Source of the DNA: Peromyscus leucopus
Taxonomy: Eukaryota > Chordata > Mammalia > Rodentia > Cricetidae
Length of the DNA stretch: 64,000 bases
Assembly: GCF_004664715.2 (NCBI RefSeq)
Contig: NC_051068.1
Location: 49,822,953-49,886,952, forward strand
Reading direction: 5' to 3'
Position numbers and translations under genes: made by a program
Notes under the pieces: generated by a model
What the model was told of the DNA's origin: nothing
Database searches by the model: none
The model's input: only the letters and a program-made list of their open reading frames with translations
Part shown: positions 22,673 to 33,770 of the stretch, piece by piece
Position numbering within the stretch: the first letter of the stretch is position 1
Layout of the letters: the number at the start of each line of letters is the position of its first letter

Positions 22673-25000
22673 CTATTTTAATAAAAAGAAAAAAAGCAAA
22701 AGGTTATAACTAACAAAAGAAAAACTATATACAAAAGTACAATAACTATATACAATATATACAAGTAATAAATACCTAAACAGGTATTTAACAAATCAGA
22801 GAAAATAATTCCATTATCTATCCTATTTTGGTAATTCCAAGAGGTATCTAATGTACTTTCTATCCTAATTAATTTTCAACTATAGCTAACTAATCTTCAA
22901 CCATAACTAACTAATCTTCAACTCCCTCAGAGACCCAAGAAGGGAATAATTAGCTAACAAAAATAAAAAACAGGAAGTGCATGTAAGCAACTTCCAAAAA
23001 ATTTGTGAGTTGACAGAAACAGCCAGCTGCCTGGGCAGTCACCTGAGGTTTCTCCGTAGTGTTGGGGCATCATCTTCAGCCTATAGGCTTAGTGTATCTG
23101 ACAGACTCATTTGTGAAGTAGGATGTACACAAGGTCAACAGTTCAAAGAACATTGGGTGAGAGCAGTCCACGTACCAGAAACACCTGAATTCCACTAGTG
23201 TCCTGTCATGATTCAGGATTTTAAATTCTGGAAATTGTTGACAGTTTTTAAATTCAGCTGTCCATTCTTCTTGGCTGTGTATATATGGCTTCATCTCAGC
23301 ATCCCCTTCTTCTCCACATCCCTCTATTAAATGCCAGTCTACTTTTGAGAGGCATGAGCTTTCAGCTGCTGTTCCATTGTACAACAGAATCCATCGGCCC
23401 TCTGCCTGTTAAGCTGCCTTCAAAGAAAAGGGCACCGTACCTTTTCCGGATGCGAAGGCCACTTCAGGGATGGGGCCATATTGTCCTGGCCTCAGAAGAT
23501 GCCTTTTGATAAAGCCATAACCACACTTGTTTTGGCAAGAATCAGTAGTCCCTTGTTTCGTGATCTGTCTGTCCATTTTGTCCTGTTGATTCGAGGATAC
23601 TTTGTTGTCCAGTGGCTAACTTTTGCCAAAATGAAAGTTGACTCCATATGCAGTTTCTTCAATGCCCATATTTTCTCTGAAGTAGATTAGTACTGCCAGG
23701 AGCCGACATGTCTCAAAAAAGAAAAATTTTCTAAGTTATTAAAACATTTTTAAATGCAATATTCTATAGATCTCTGAAGGGTTTGAAGATGACCTGTCTA
23801 AAACATCTCTGCTCAATTTTTAAAACATATCTAATATGACTAAAAGTTCTATTGTAATGTCTAACTACTAACTTTCATTTCTTTATATCCTAATAGTTGG
23901 TAATAATAACATTCAAGGATCAGAAATTTGCATTACATTGTTAAATGAATGGTATGAATACAATTAGAAATATACATATAGCATTTTCTAACAATATCAA
24001 TTTCAAATTTGTATACAATATAAAACAATCCAATCCAATGTAAAGTATTTTAAACTAGTAATTGTCTTTTTCTTTTCTTTCTTTCTTTTCCTTCCTTTTT
24101 TTTAAACAAGAAACTTAAATCTAATCTCCTTTGCTTAGCCTTTTTCCTAACCCTTGACAACAACTTGTAACCAACCCCCCTAAATATTGAAAATTATCCC
24201 AGAACCAAAACCCATTAAAAGGACCAAAAAACCACCCACCCCACACCACCTCTTTGGGAATGTGGGCGTTGTATTCTTAAAATTGCTTCCTGCTGGGTAT
24301 GGGTGAAGTTTTCTTTATCCTGAAAGAAAAAATTTAGGTTAATTGTCAAATTCTAGGAGAGGTAACTATATCCTTCATTATCCAGTCTGTGTATAATGCC
24401 AAAGTTCAGGGTTTATCTCAAGTCCTTATTCAAGTAGTCTTTGAGACTGGATCATCTCAGCTAGTCATCTCAAAATTGCTCTGAGCACCTTGTAGTTCAA
24501 AGCTGATCTGTGGATGATGTTTGTCAGCTGAATAATATTATTATTGTCCACGTGGAATTGTTGTTGTTGTGGGGCCCCATCTTCTTCCTGGAGACATCGG
24601 TTGATGTTAGGCCTGGCCGTGATTTCCTGCAGAAAACTGATAAGAGACTCGAACACAAAAACATATATATGTAGCTAGCCTTTTTTCTAGAATTAGTTAG
24701 TACTCTATATGACCATTCATATCTTAATAAAGTTTAATATATATATATATATATGTTAATCTTGTAAATTTTGATATAAAATTCATACTTTATGAAAAGT
24801 TTAAAGAATCAGAATAGAATCAAGGGGTTGAGATTAGTAATAGAATAGTCCCTTAATTAATTTTGCTTTTGTCCTGTCCCATAGCAGAAGATGGCTCTTT
24901 TATTCTGGCATGATACAGGGAGTTTGCATTTTCCTTTTAACAGCATGCTTGATTTTAAAGAAGGAGAGAGCCATTCTCCAACTCCAAAGTCAGCTTTAAA
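22673..25000 (-). mobile_element. Internal region, antisense arm of composite (non-coding)
   Basis: 2.3 kb. The first 550 bp inside the polypurine tract is homologous to the region 63043-63300 (shared tatatacaatatat, ttccattatctatcctat and ttctatcctaatt blocks), supporting a 3' internal region of a non-autonomous ERV family. The remainder has no recognisable gag, pol or env motif. The longest minus-strand frame (23076-23384, 102 codons, with a [19 protein letters not shown] block) matches nothing I know. A polypyrimidine tract lies at 24066-24103 and a short (AT)n run at about 24739. Confidence 0.65.
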
Positions 25001-25053
25001 TTTTACATTGTTTCTGTGTTTCTTATTTAATAAGACGGTTGGTTACATCGACA
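25001..25053 (+). mobile_element. R-U5-like remnant of LTR-A, sense, at the inversion junction
   Basis: ttttacattgtttctgtg...ggttggttacatcgaca is the last 53 bp of LTR-A in plus orientation, opposite to the LTR-A copy at the left end. Upstream, gctttaaa replaces the LTR's gctttctc, so the breakpoint is within 24993-25001. The U3 is absent. A cDNA made from the 5' end of genomic RNA would also begin at R, so this may be an RNA 5' end. Confidence 0.8.
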
Positions 25054-25055
25054 AA

Positions 25056-25073
25056 TGGTGCCCAACGTGGGGC
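25056..25073 (+). promoter_or_regulatory. Retroviral primer binding site, lysine tRNA type
   Basis: tggtgcccaacgtggggc lies 2 bp after the LTR end. It differs at one base from the 18-nt site complementary to tRNA-Lys(1,2) used by several betaretrovirus-like elements. Its position right after U5 fixes the orientation of the right arm as plus. Confidence 0.85.
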
Positions 25074-25964
25074 AAGAGTGTCCACCTAAAACCTGAGAAA
25101 AGATTCTAAAACGGAGCTAAAAACAGCTTCCTAATTGTCTCTCTCAAATGAGCAGCAGCTGCCAGTTTGAGTTACTGGCGGGTTCCTCGAGTGTGCGCTT
25201 GACCTGCAGTATGGCGGGAATGAGGCCTCTGCAAGTGGCACATTAAGCTGCCGTGGTGGATTTAGCCTTTGCTAGTACAAAACAAAAAGAGGTTTCTGGG
25301 CTACACGCTGCTTTGATAGAAGCATAGACCCACTATTTACGAGAGTTGATGGCTCCCAGAGCTGGCGGAAAACTACCACCGCCATGTTGGAAAACTGAAG
25401 TGGGCGGAGCCAGCAGCCACAGTGCTAAGAAGGCTGCAGTTTAAGCAACAGGCTCAAGGTAATATAAAACATAAGCCACATAAAGATGGCTACCACACAG
25501 AGAATCTGTATTATGTTCTCTTTGATATTTGTAACTGAAGAAAAACATTTGATTGCAAAAGCTGTTGAGTTATGCCAAAATGTATATTTTAAAGGTACCT
25601 TGACTTCAAAATTTGGCTATAAGGATATGTTACTTTGGAAAAGAGGCTCTGCTTTTGTTTCTACAGAAAGCCAGAGGCTATGGATTTGTTCCAGATTAAG
25701 ATACATCAGGTTTGACCAGCCAAGACCCCCTGAAAGGTCTCTGATGACACCATGGCCCAGATGATCCAACATCCAGAATCGTTTCAAGGCAACTGGCTCA
25801 GACGATACAGCCTCATGGACTACTCCATGATCCTAAAATTTTCTTTGTGTCCCCATAAGATACAGCACCCCCCTCCAGCAGGAAGTAGTAAGAGAAGCTA
25901 CGCCCAAATTCCCAAATATACCAAGCTGGCTTTGCGATGTGTTAAAGTTAAAACCTTCCTTTTT
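25074..25964 (+). mobile_element. Internal leader-like region, sense arm of composite
   Basis: About 0.9 kb between primer binding site and polypurine tract. GC-richer and CpG-containing at its start (25130-25420), as leaders often are. No gag start, zinc knuckle or protease motif is seen; frames at 25486-25764 and 25752-26063 are short and unlike retroviral proteins. The element is therefore non-autonomous and would need proteins supplied in trans. Whether this region belongs to family A or B cannot be decided here. Confidence 0.65.
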
Positions 25965-25983
25965 AAAAGAAAAAAAGGAGAAA
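25965..25983 (+). promoter_or_regulatory. Polypurine tract of LTR-B
   Basis: aaaagaaaaaaaggagaaa ends directly at the TG of LTR-B, in plus orientation. It differs from the aaaaggggaaa tract of LTR-A, confirming that the two ends derive from different families. Confidence 0.8.
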
Positions 25984-26372
25984 TGCTGTGGATATCATTC
26001 TATATAAATAAAACACTGATGGCCAGTGACCAGGCAGGAAGTAGGTGGCCAAGCAGGAAGTAGGTGGGACAAGGAGAGAGGAGAATTCTGGGAAGCAGAA
26101 GGCTGAGGCGGAGAGACACTGCCAGCCGCAGCCATGACCAGCAGCAACATGTGAAGACGCCGGTAAGCCACCAGTCACGTGGCAAGGTATAGATTTATGG
26201 AAATGGATTAATTTAAGCTATAAGAACAGTTAGCAAGAAGCCTGCCACGGCCATACAGTTTGTATGCAATATAAGTCTCTGTGTTTACTTGGTTGGGTCT
26301 GAGCGGCTGTGGGACTGGCGGGTGACAAAGATTTGTCCTGACTCTGGGCAAGGCAGGAAAACTCTAGCTACA
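25984..26372 (+). mobile_element. LTR-B, sense, right end of composite
   Basis: 389 bp from TGCTGTGGATATC to ...CTCTAGCTACA; same family as the solo LTR at 27310-27705 and the antisense copy at 56180-56566. Contains AATAAA near the 5' end, an attaatttaagctataag block, and aatataagtctctgtgttta. It also carries an extra copy of the ggccaRRcaggaagtaggtgg segment (about 26029 and 26048), a short internal tandem duplication. Not related to LTR-A at the other end. Confidence 0.9.
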
Positions 26373-26505
26373 AGAGGGAAATCCTTTTGTGTGTACAATG
26401 TAATGTACTGTCCTATAACTACCTTAGAAAGCTAGTCAGGAGCCAGAAACCATCAGTTATCTGGCTGTCTCTAACTCCCAAATTCAATGATTGCATGTAG
26501 GCACC

Positions 26506-26888
26506 ACAAGGCCTGTTTTTTTTTTTTTCTTTTTATTTTACAATACTATTCAGTTTTACATAACAGCCACAGATTCCCTTGTTCTCCCCCTTCCTGCCCC
26601 CCTCCCCTTCCCCCCAGCCCACCCCCCATTCCTATCACCTCCAGATCAATGAAACACATGAACTATGAACCAAAGGCTGAGGGGCCCCCAACTGGATCAG
26701 GCCCTCTTAAGAGGTGAGACAGTTGATTGGCTTGATCTGTTTGGGAGGCACTTAGGCAGTGGTACCAGGTCCTGGGCTCATTGCATGAGTTAGCTGTTTG
26801 AAACCTGGGACTTATGCAGGGATGCTTGGCTCAATCTGGGAGGAGAGGTCTGGACCTACCTGGACTGAGTCTACAAGGTCTGTTTTTT
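26506..26888 (-). mobile_element. Short L1 with 5' inversion and 16-bp target duplication
   Basis: Minus-strand L1 3' end at 26522-26649 (T-rich tail at left) followed by an inverted, plus-orientation piece of upstream 3'UTR at 26650-26872. Flanks are acaaggcctgtttttt (26506-26521) and acaaggtctgtttttt (26873-26888), 15 of 16 identical. About 35 bp of L1 is missing between the pieces. The insertion is only about 350 bp of L1, all 3'UTR. Confidence 0.88.
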
Positions 26889-27303
26889 AATGTGGGGTCT
26901 GGGAATAATCTCAGATCAGATCAACTCTTTTTTCTAAAACAAGCACTTTGACTTGATCACACATATTTTATCTTGAGTATATTTTCTAGTATTTTTATTT
27001 TATTCTTCATTGTCAAAAACATTAGATAACAAAAGGTAAATATTTATTCTTATTGGGTGAAATAATTAGTGGCTAACTGAAAGAAAAAAAATACATATGT
27101 GACCTCATATTAAAATTCTGCTTATCAGATCCATTCCAAAGAATAAACATATACTCTTCCCGAAGTCACTGTGACATTTTCAAACACAGGACTTTGTTAT
27201 GTGCCCTTGGTTTTTAACTTTTGTTCTTTGGGTTGGAATTCTTACACTTAAAAATGTTAGCAATAATCTCCTTTTTATAGTTTTATTATTTGATAAATCC
27301 ATA
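26889..27303. other. Unassigned AT-rich sequence
   Basis: Lies between two insertions; no repeat or exon recognised. Confidence 0.35.
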
Positions 27304-27711
27304 CATGTATGATGTGGGATGGTCTGTATGGCAAATGTGTTGATCTGATTGGTTAGTAAATAAAACACTGATTGGCCAGTAGTCAGGCAGGAGGAAGTGT
27401 AGGCGAGACAAGGAGGAAAATAATTCTGGGAAGTAGAAGGCTGAGTCAGAGACACTGCCAGATGACACCATGTCAAGCCGCATGTGAAGATGCTGGTAAG
27501 CCATGAGCCATGTAGCAAGGTATAGATTTATAGAAATGGGTTAATTTAAGATATAAGAACAGTTAGCAAGAAGCCTGCCACGGCCATACAGTTTGTAAGC
27601 AATATAAGTCTCTGTGTTTACTTGGTTGGGTCTGAGCAGCTGTGGGACTGTCAGGTGAGAGAGATTTGTCCTGACTGTGGGCCAGGCAGGAAAAATCTAG
27701 CTACACATGTA
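27304..27711 (+). mobile_element. Solo LTR-B with perfect 6-bp target duplication
   Basis: 396-bp LTR at 27310-27705, TGATGTGGGATGG to ...ATCTAGCTACA, flanked by catgta at 27304-27309 and 27706-27711. No internal region, so it arose by LTR-LTR recombination. It shares with the 25984 copy the gaacagttagcaagaagcct and cttggttgggtctgagc blocks. A 112-codon minus frame (27180-27518) crossing the LTR is spurious. Confidence 0.92.
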
Positions 27712-28217
27712 TATAATATGTTCTGATTGTGCTCCTTGCTTTCTATTTCCCTACCTTCCCTAAAATCCCCTATCATTTTATGAGATTCTCCTCAGAATAG
27801 TTTGTATTTTTAAGCCCATATTGAAGTAATGCCAAATTAATAGTATAGGATACATATGGCAGAATTTAAAAACCTAAATAAACTCAAGTTTATTTATTTA
27901 AATGAATAAAATGTAGAAATGGAAAACATGAATTACTGAAGGTGCTGAGAAATTCATTTTTCAAACACTATTGTGTAAAGAATACTTGCAATTCTTTAAT
28001 TACTACAAAAAATTAAGAAAGGCAATTGTATTGATCATAATCAATGGGGAAGTAAATGTCTTATAACTTAAACTTAGCTAGGTACTTTTGTAGTTATGCC
28101 ATAGCTTGTTAAAAGGCAAATAAAAATTTATTCACTTCTTAAAGGTGTTAATTATACTTTTAATTAATTTCAGTTTCCTAAACTAGCATAATTTGGAATA
28201 TAATCCTAAAACTTACT

Positions 28218-28830
28218 CTCATTTATTTTTAAATATTACTCTTTTTATCACAGATCCCTCTTTTCTCTCCTCTCACCCCTCCAGCTTTCCTTACCCACCC
28301 ACACCCCTTTCCCTCCTACAAGAAGGTAAGTTCTCCCATGGGGAGTCAAAGGAGCCTGGTACATTCAGCAGAGGCAGGTCCAAGCACATCCCCCTGCCTC
28401 AAGGCTGTGCAGGGTGTCCCACCATAGGTAGTGGGCACCAAAAAGCCAGCTCACACACCAAGGAGGGATCCTAACCTTACTGCCATGGGGCCCCTTAAGC
28501 AGATCTTTTTTGCAGCAGATGTAGACACCTTCAGAAATGCACAACTTGTCAAGGGGCTGAGAACAATTAAGAGATGTCCGGTCTTATTTTATGCATACAC
28601 AACACAATCCTTACACACAGGATCTCACAGATGACAGAGAAAAGATTATAAGAGGCATAGGACCAGGAAGTCTGTTCCAAAATTCTATATTCTAGATATG
28701 ATAGGGATTCCACACCTATGAAATTTCAATAATATGGTTGCCTAAACAAAACCTGAAAATTGTCCTGCCAGTGTGAATTGGAGAAATATCTAAGATATTT
28801 CTTATATGCAGAGTTACAGAAAATGAATGA
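28218..28830 (-). mobile_element. Old L1 3'UTR relic, probably 5'-inverted
   Basis: 28218-28505 is minus-strand L1 3'UTR (shared block aggctgtgcagggtgtccca with other L1 tails). 28506-28830 reads as L1 3'UTR in plus orientation (gcagcagatgtagacacctt; ttgcctaaacaaaacctg). Opposite orientations abut without a spacer, as in a twin-primed insertion, but no target duplication was found and the two pieces could be separate insertions. Confidence 0.45.
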
Positions 28831-30892
28831 CTCCTGAGAGGAGAATTCCTCTTCTGCAGGAATGAACAGCCTGACTTCTTATGTGACACCAACTAGAATT
28901 ATATGTGCACATTCAAAATTGAACAGACATCTCAGGTTGCATTTCTATCCTCTCACATGAGAGTGTTTTCTGTGTGTGTGTGTGTGTATAAAATATAGAA
29001 GAAGAGGAGGCTACATATTTTTAAGGCAAAAACTATTTTGATTAAACAAAAAATAACTTTGAGGAGAAGTTTAATGTTTTTCTTGGAAAAACTAGTTAAT
29101 TTTACCATTTATGATGCAAATAATGTTTCTAAACTTTTAACTTTACAATTTTAGTGTCAAAAGTAAGTGATTGTGTTTGCGAAATACTTTATATCAAATA
29201 TTCCTTTTAATTTTTATCAGAAATTTCAGTTAGAAACAAATGCCTTGACATTCATTTGTATCAATAAAATAGCAAATTAGCTACTTCAATATGTACATGG
29301 CAATTTAATATTTTGCTGTACTTTGTGAATTTTCTTGATCTGATATTAACATAAGCCAACATAATTATTATTTGATTAAAAATAACAAAGTATTATGATA
29401 TTCAATTTTAAAAGCTACATAGGATTTTACCTTGAATTTAAAAATATCAGATAACTAAGTTCTAGCACAAAAAAAGATCATTCATAATCACTATGAATTC
29501 TGTAATTCTTATGCTGTCTGATCATTGTGTTCACTTACCATTTCTTCCAAGTAGTACTTATGAAGAGTATGTAACAGCTACTTAGAATGCTTGTATACTG
29601 TCATTCATTAGCATGGTTCAAATACAAATATTACCTGTAGTTAACATATTGAAAAACAAAATTAATAATAGTTTATGGTCATGCATTGAAAGAGTTTTAT
29701 CAAGACAACAATTTTTGTTTCTAGAGGGCCTCCTAAACTTCAGTTATGGCATATAATAATACAAGTGGTAAATAGTTATAGACATGAACTTTAAATTCTT
29801 ACGTAAAAATAAAGCAACAAATATTCATGATAAAAATAAGGAGAAAGTGTATTATTCAGAATACATACAATCAATTGACCAAGAAGTGGCAGCTGTTTGT
29901 AGATCTGTCATCTAAACAATAGTCCTTTATATTGTTTAGCAGTGACTAAACAGCTTCACAATTTTATAGATGATTTAGCTGTTTATGTTTCCTTCTTCAT
30001 TATACTGTCTTATGAGGCAATTTATAAACTTGCTGAGAATCTGTGCACCATAGTGTGAAATTACTTTAGATACTTTTGCTAAAACCCTATCAAATTTGAT
30101 AGATTCTTTTGGGCAATGCATGAATTCAGATATACTTTTCATACAATTTTATTATTATTAGTTGCAAACCATTGCCACTATAATATTTTAACCAATTTTG
30201 GATGAGGGATTTTTGACAATTTAGATGATACGATATTTCCTATAATAAAAGAACATTTATTTTTAAATAAGATACATTTGAATGGTTTTTTATTTGATGT
30301 ATATTACTTTTACTGTGTATATTGCTATATACATCATTTACACAGAATGCACTAAGCTGAATCTTGACAAAATAAGTTCTCCTGAAAAAAGAATGTGAAA
30401 GTAATTTTAAATATTTGAGAAATAATGATGAATAAGAGTGTCAATAGATTTACAATATTTATACATAAGATTCTTCCTAGTAAGTGTAATTAACAGATAA
30501 GTGACCCCAAATATCTTTGGTGGGAGAACTTGAGGAACTATCATTTTTCCCCCTAGATTTTGTAGGATCTTTCTTCTGAAAGGCTCAGCAGTCACTTTGG
30601 CAAGGCATAGCTGTATCAGACAGTTGGGTACAGTTTGTATATTGAGGAAGAGGAAATTCCTTTTTATTCAGGAAAAAAATACTAAATTTCTGACTTTGGG
30701 AATCTTGATTCCCATTTCTTCTCTGAGTTTGTCTGTGCTGGTATTTCCATTTTGTTCATATTTTTTTGACCGTTCATCTGTTAGTATATCTAACATGACT
30801 GTGGTTGTTTAAGAGCTGGAGGTACAGCTTTGTTGCAAAGGATTTGCCTATCATGAGCACTGATTCTAATTTGAGTCTCAGCCCTGATAAAG
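28831..30892. other. Unassigned, strongly AT-rich intergenic sequence
   Basis: 2.1 kb of low-GC sequence with one short GT run near 28971. No exon, repeat end or regulatory signal recognised. Confidence 0.4.
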
Positions 30893-31255
30893 TTATTCAT
30901 AATTTATTTTATTTTGGAAGTTTTAATTGTAACATTTCTCCCTTTCTTTCCTCCTCCAAAACCTCCAGTACATCTCTCCCTGCTCTCAGTAAAACTAATG
31001 GCCTCTTATTTCATCAATTGTAATTGCATGCATATATGTATTTATGCATAAATATATATTACTAAATATAACAGGTTGAGTCTATATAATTTTACTTGTA
31101 TGTATGATTTCAGTGCTACTCATTTGTCACTGGACAACCAATCGCTGTGCTCTTCCCTGAAGAGGACTATTTCTCCTGTTTTCAGCTCTACTGTGTTGCA
31201 TATTTTTCTTTATTCAGTAATTGATCCCATAAGTCCCTCAGAAGACAGAATTATT
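30893..31255 (-). mobile_element. Old L1 3'UTR relic (Lx-like), antisense
   Basis: cctcctccaaaacctcc, ggcctcttatttcatcaatt, gcatgcatatatgtatttat, and cactggacaaccaatcgctg in this order correspond to the antisense of the old L1 3'UTR also present at 14035 and 17690. Non-coding. Confidence 0.6.
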
Positions 31256-31889
31256 TAAATTCCCTCATAGCAAAAAAAGGAGGTTCATAACACCACACAC
31301 GAGATTTCAGTCACCAATCCCCCCAGGATCAAGACAATGTATTTCTGTCCATGATCTTAAGGGAACAGTCAGGTCTACAGGAAGCAGCAAGTTGGATGTG
31401 GTGATACAGTGAGAAGCATCTACAGCTTGTTACCTATGCTGCATAGGAAAATTTAATGATTCAGTTGCTTCTGAATAATATAGCTCCCCTGAGAAAGAAG
31501 TCTATTGTTTTACCAATCCAGTCTTGAATAAAAACACATTGTTGATCTACCCATGCTGTACATGGAGTAGACAAATTATTCTTAATTTTTTTTTCCTGGA
31601 AAAGCAATGAAATAGTTATATAAGCTCACATGTGCAAAATGTAGGGCTTTATATCAAGGATACATTTCATTTCTCTGTCCTATAATTAAATGACCTCCAA
31701 TTTACCATGTCTCCAATTAAGAGTGATTTTTGAGTTAATATTTGATCCTACATTATTTTTTTGAATCAATGACCTACAGTGTATCAAAATTTACTTTTTT
31801 TTTTAAATTTTGTTTACAGTAACAAAAAAGTACCCCTTTGTTATGATTATTTATTATATGGATGACTTGCTTTTAGCAGCTCCGACAGG
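31256..31889. other. Unassigned sequence
   Basis: No repeat family recognised; ends in T-rich sequence leading into the next L1. Confidence 0.35.
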
Positions 31890-32292
31890 AGATTTGTTTT
31901 TTAATTTAATTATTTATTTTACATCCTGCCTGAAGTTTCCCCCTCCTACCTTCAAAGCACCTCCCTCTCCTCCATCCATTCCTCCTCTGTTTATATTCAG
32001 AAGTGGGCCAGACTCCCATGAATATTGAAGGAGCATGGCTATCGAGTTGTAGTAGGACTAAGTATCTTGCCTTGTATTAAGGCTAGACAAGGCAACCCAG
32101 TAAGAGAAATAGGGTTCTAAAAGCCAGTAAGAGTCAGAGACAGCTCCTGTTCCTACTTAAGGATTACCAGAAGAAAACCAAGATGCACAACTGTAACATG
32201 TGTAGAGGGCCTAGGTCAGTCCTATGCAGGTTCCCTGGTTGTTGGTTTGATCTCTGTGAGCTCCTATGAGCCCAGGGTAGTTGATTCTGCAG

Positions 32293-32331
32293 TGGGTTTT
32301 TTTTGTTTGTTTGTTTGTTTGTTTGTTTGTT
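32293..32331. repeat. (GTTT)n microsatellite in L1 3'UTR
   Basis: T-run followed by about eight GTTT units inside the antisense L1 3'UTR. Confidence 0.95.
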
Positions 32332-33602
32332 ATCTTGACCCCTCTGGCTCCTACAATGCTTCCTTCCTCTCTTCAGCAGAATTCAGCTTGGACTAATGCT
32401 TGTAGATATCTGCATCTGTTTCCACCAATTGTTGGATGAAGCCTGTCTGATGATTATTGGGTTAGGCACCAATCTATGAGTATAACATAGGCATCTTTAG
32501 GCATCACTACATTGACATTTTTTTTTGGGCTCTAATCATGTTTGGTTCTATTTATCCCAAGTCTCTGGGCCCCCAGCCCCATGGGCTCTCATGCTCCAGG
32601 CAGTGTCAGGGACAGGCTCACACTTGTGGCATGGGTCTCAGTCTGGACCAGTCATTGGTTGGCCATTCCCACAATCTCTGAGCCAACCTTACACCAGTAT
32701 ATCCCATAAACAGGACAGATTTTAGAGCGAGGGTTATGTGGTGTCCCAGTCTCTCTAATGGAAGACTTGCCTGGTCACAGGAATTGACGACTTCAGGCTA
32801 TATATTCAAAATTACTAGGAGTCTTAGTTGGGGTCATCCTTGTAGATTCCTGGGAGTTTCCTTATAGGAGGTTTCTACCTGACCTGTAAATTCCCCCATT
32901 TTTCAGTTGGCTCATTCAATACTCTCCTCCCTACCTTACCTCAACCTGATCCTTTATGTTCCCATCCAGACATGTCCCCAAACTACCCACAGAATCTCTT
33001 CTATTTCTCCTTCCCAGGGAGGTTCCAGTATTTCCCCTGGACATTCCCTGTTACCTGACCTCTCTGGGCATGTGGATTGTAGCATGGTTATCCTCTACTT
33101 TAGAGCTAATATCCACTTGTAATTCAGAAATGCCATGTTTGTTTTTCTGGTTCTGGGTTGCCTTACTCAGGATAATTTTTTTCTTGTTTCATCCATTTGC
33201 CTTCAAATTTCCTGATGTAATTGTTTTTAAACTGAGAAATGTTCCATTGTGTAAATGTGCCACATTTTCTTTATCCATTATTCAGTTGAGGGACATCTAG
33301 GTTGTTCCCAGGTTCTGGCTAATATGAATAAAGCTGCTACAAATGTATTTTAGCAAGTGAACTTGTGGCATGATTGAGCATGCTTTATGTATATGCCCAA
33401 GGGTGATATAGGTGGGTCTTGAGGCAGATCTATTCCCAATTTTCTGTAAAATCACCATATTGGTTTCCAAAGTGGCTGTACAAGTTTGCCCTTCCACCAA
33501 AAGCTGTCACTTATGTTTCTGATCTTAGCCATTCTGAAAAGTGTAAGATGGAATCTGAGTCATTTTGATTTGTTGATCTCTGATGGCAAGTATGTTGAAC
33601 AT

Positions 33603-33770
33603 ATTTTTGTTTGTTTGATTTTTTTTTTTTTGAGCCAGGGTTTCTTTATGTAGCTTTAGAACCTGTCATGGAATTTGCCCTATAGTCCAAGCTGACCTCT
33701 AACTCACAGATATCATTCTGCTTCTGCCTCCTGAGTACCAGGATTAAAGGTGTGAGCCACCACTGCCCAG
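33603..33770 (-). mobile_element. B1 SINE, antisense, inserted in L1 ORF2
   Basis: On the minus strand, ctgggcagtggtggctcaca with an internal gttagaggtcagcttgg box and an A-rich tail (T-run at 33619-33631 on plus). The right flank tgttgaacat (33771-33780) repeats the left flank at 33593-33602, a 10-bp target duplication in L1 sequence. It is diverged from the young B1 at 20988. Confidence 0.88.

Larger units (their letters stand above)
22236..26378. mobile_element. Composite head-to-head ERV with one flanking 6-bp duplication
   Basis: The bases agaggg at 22236-22241 and 26373-26378 bracket a 4131-bp unit that begins TGTCGATGTAACC (the inverted U5 end of LTR-A) and ends ...CTCTAGCTACA (the U5 end of LTR-B). 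Inside, left to right: antisense LTR-A, antisense polypurine tract, antisense internal sequence, an orientation switch near 25000, sense R-U5-like LTR-A remnant, primer binding site, about 0.9 kb of sense internal sequence, sense polypurine tract, sense LTR-B. No gag, pro, pol or env domain is recognisable, so it is non-autonomous. A single target duplication around both outer 3'-LTR ends suggests integration as one DNA molecule. Confidence 0.8.

Noticed and set aside
22242..26372. Interpretation as two independent, adjacent ERV insertions
   Set aside because: Each would need its own flanking duplication; instead one agaggg pair brackets both, and no second 6-bp pair occurs at the 25000 junction. 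Retained only as the alternative to be tested.
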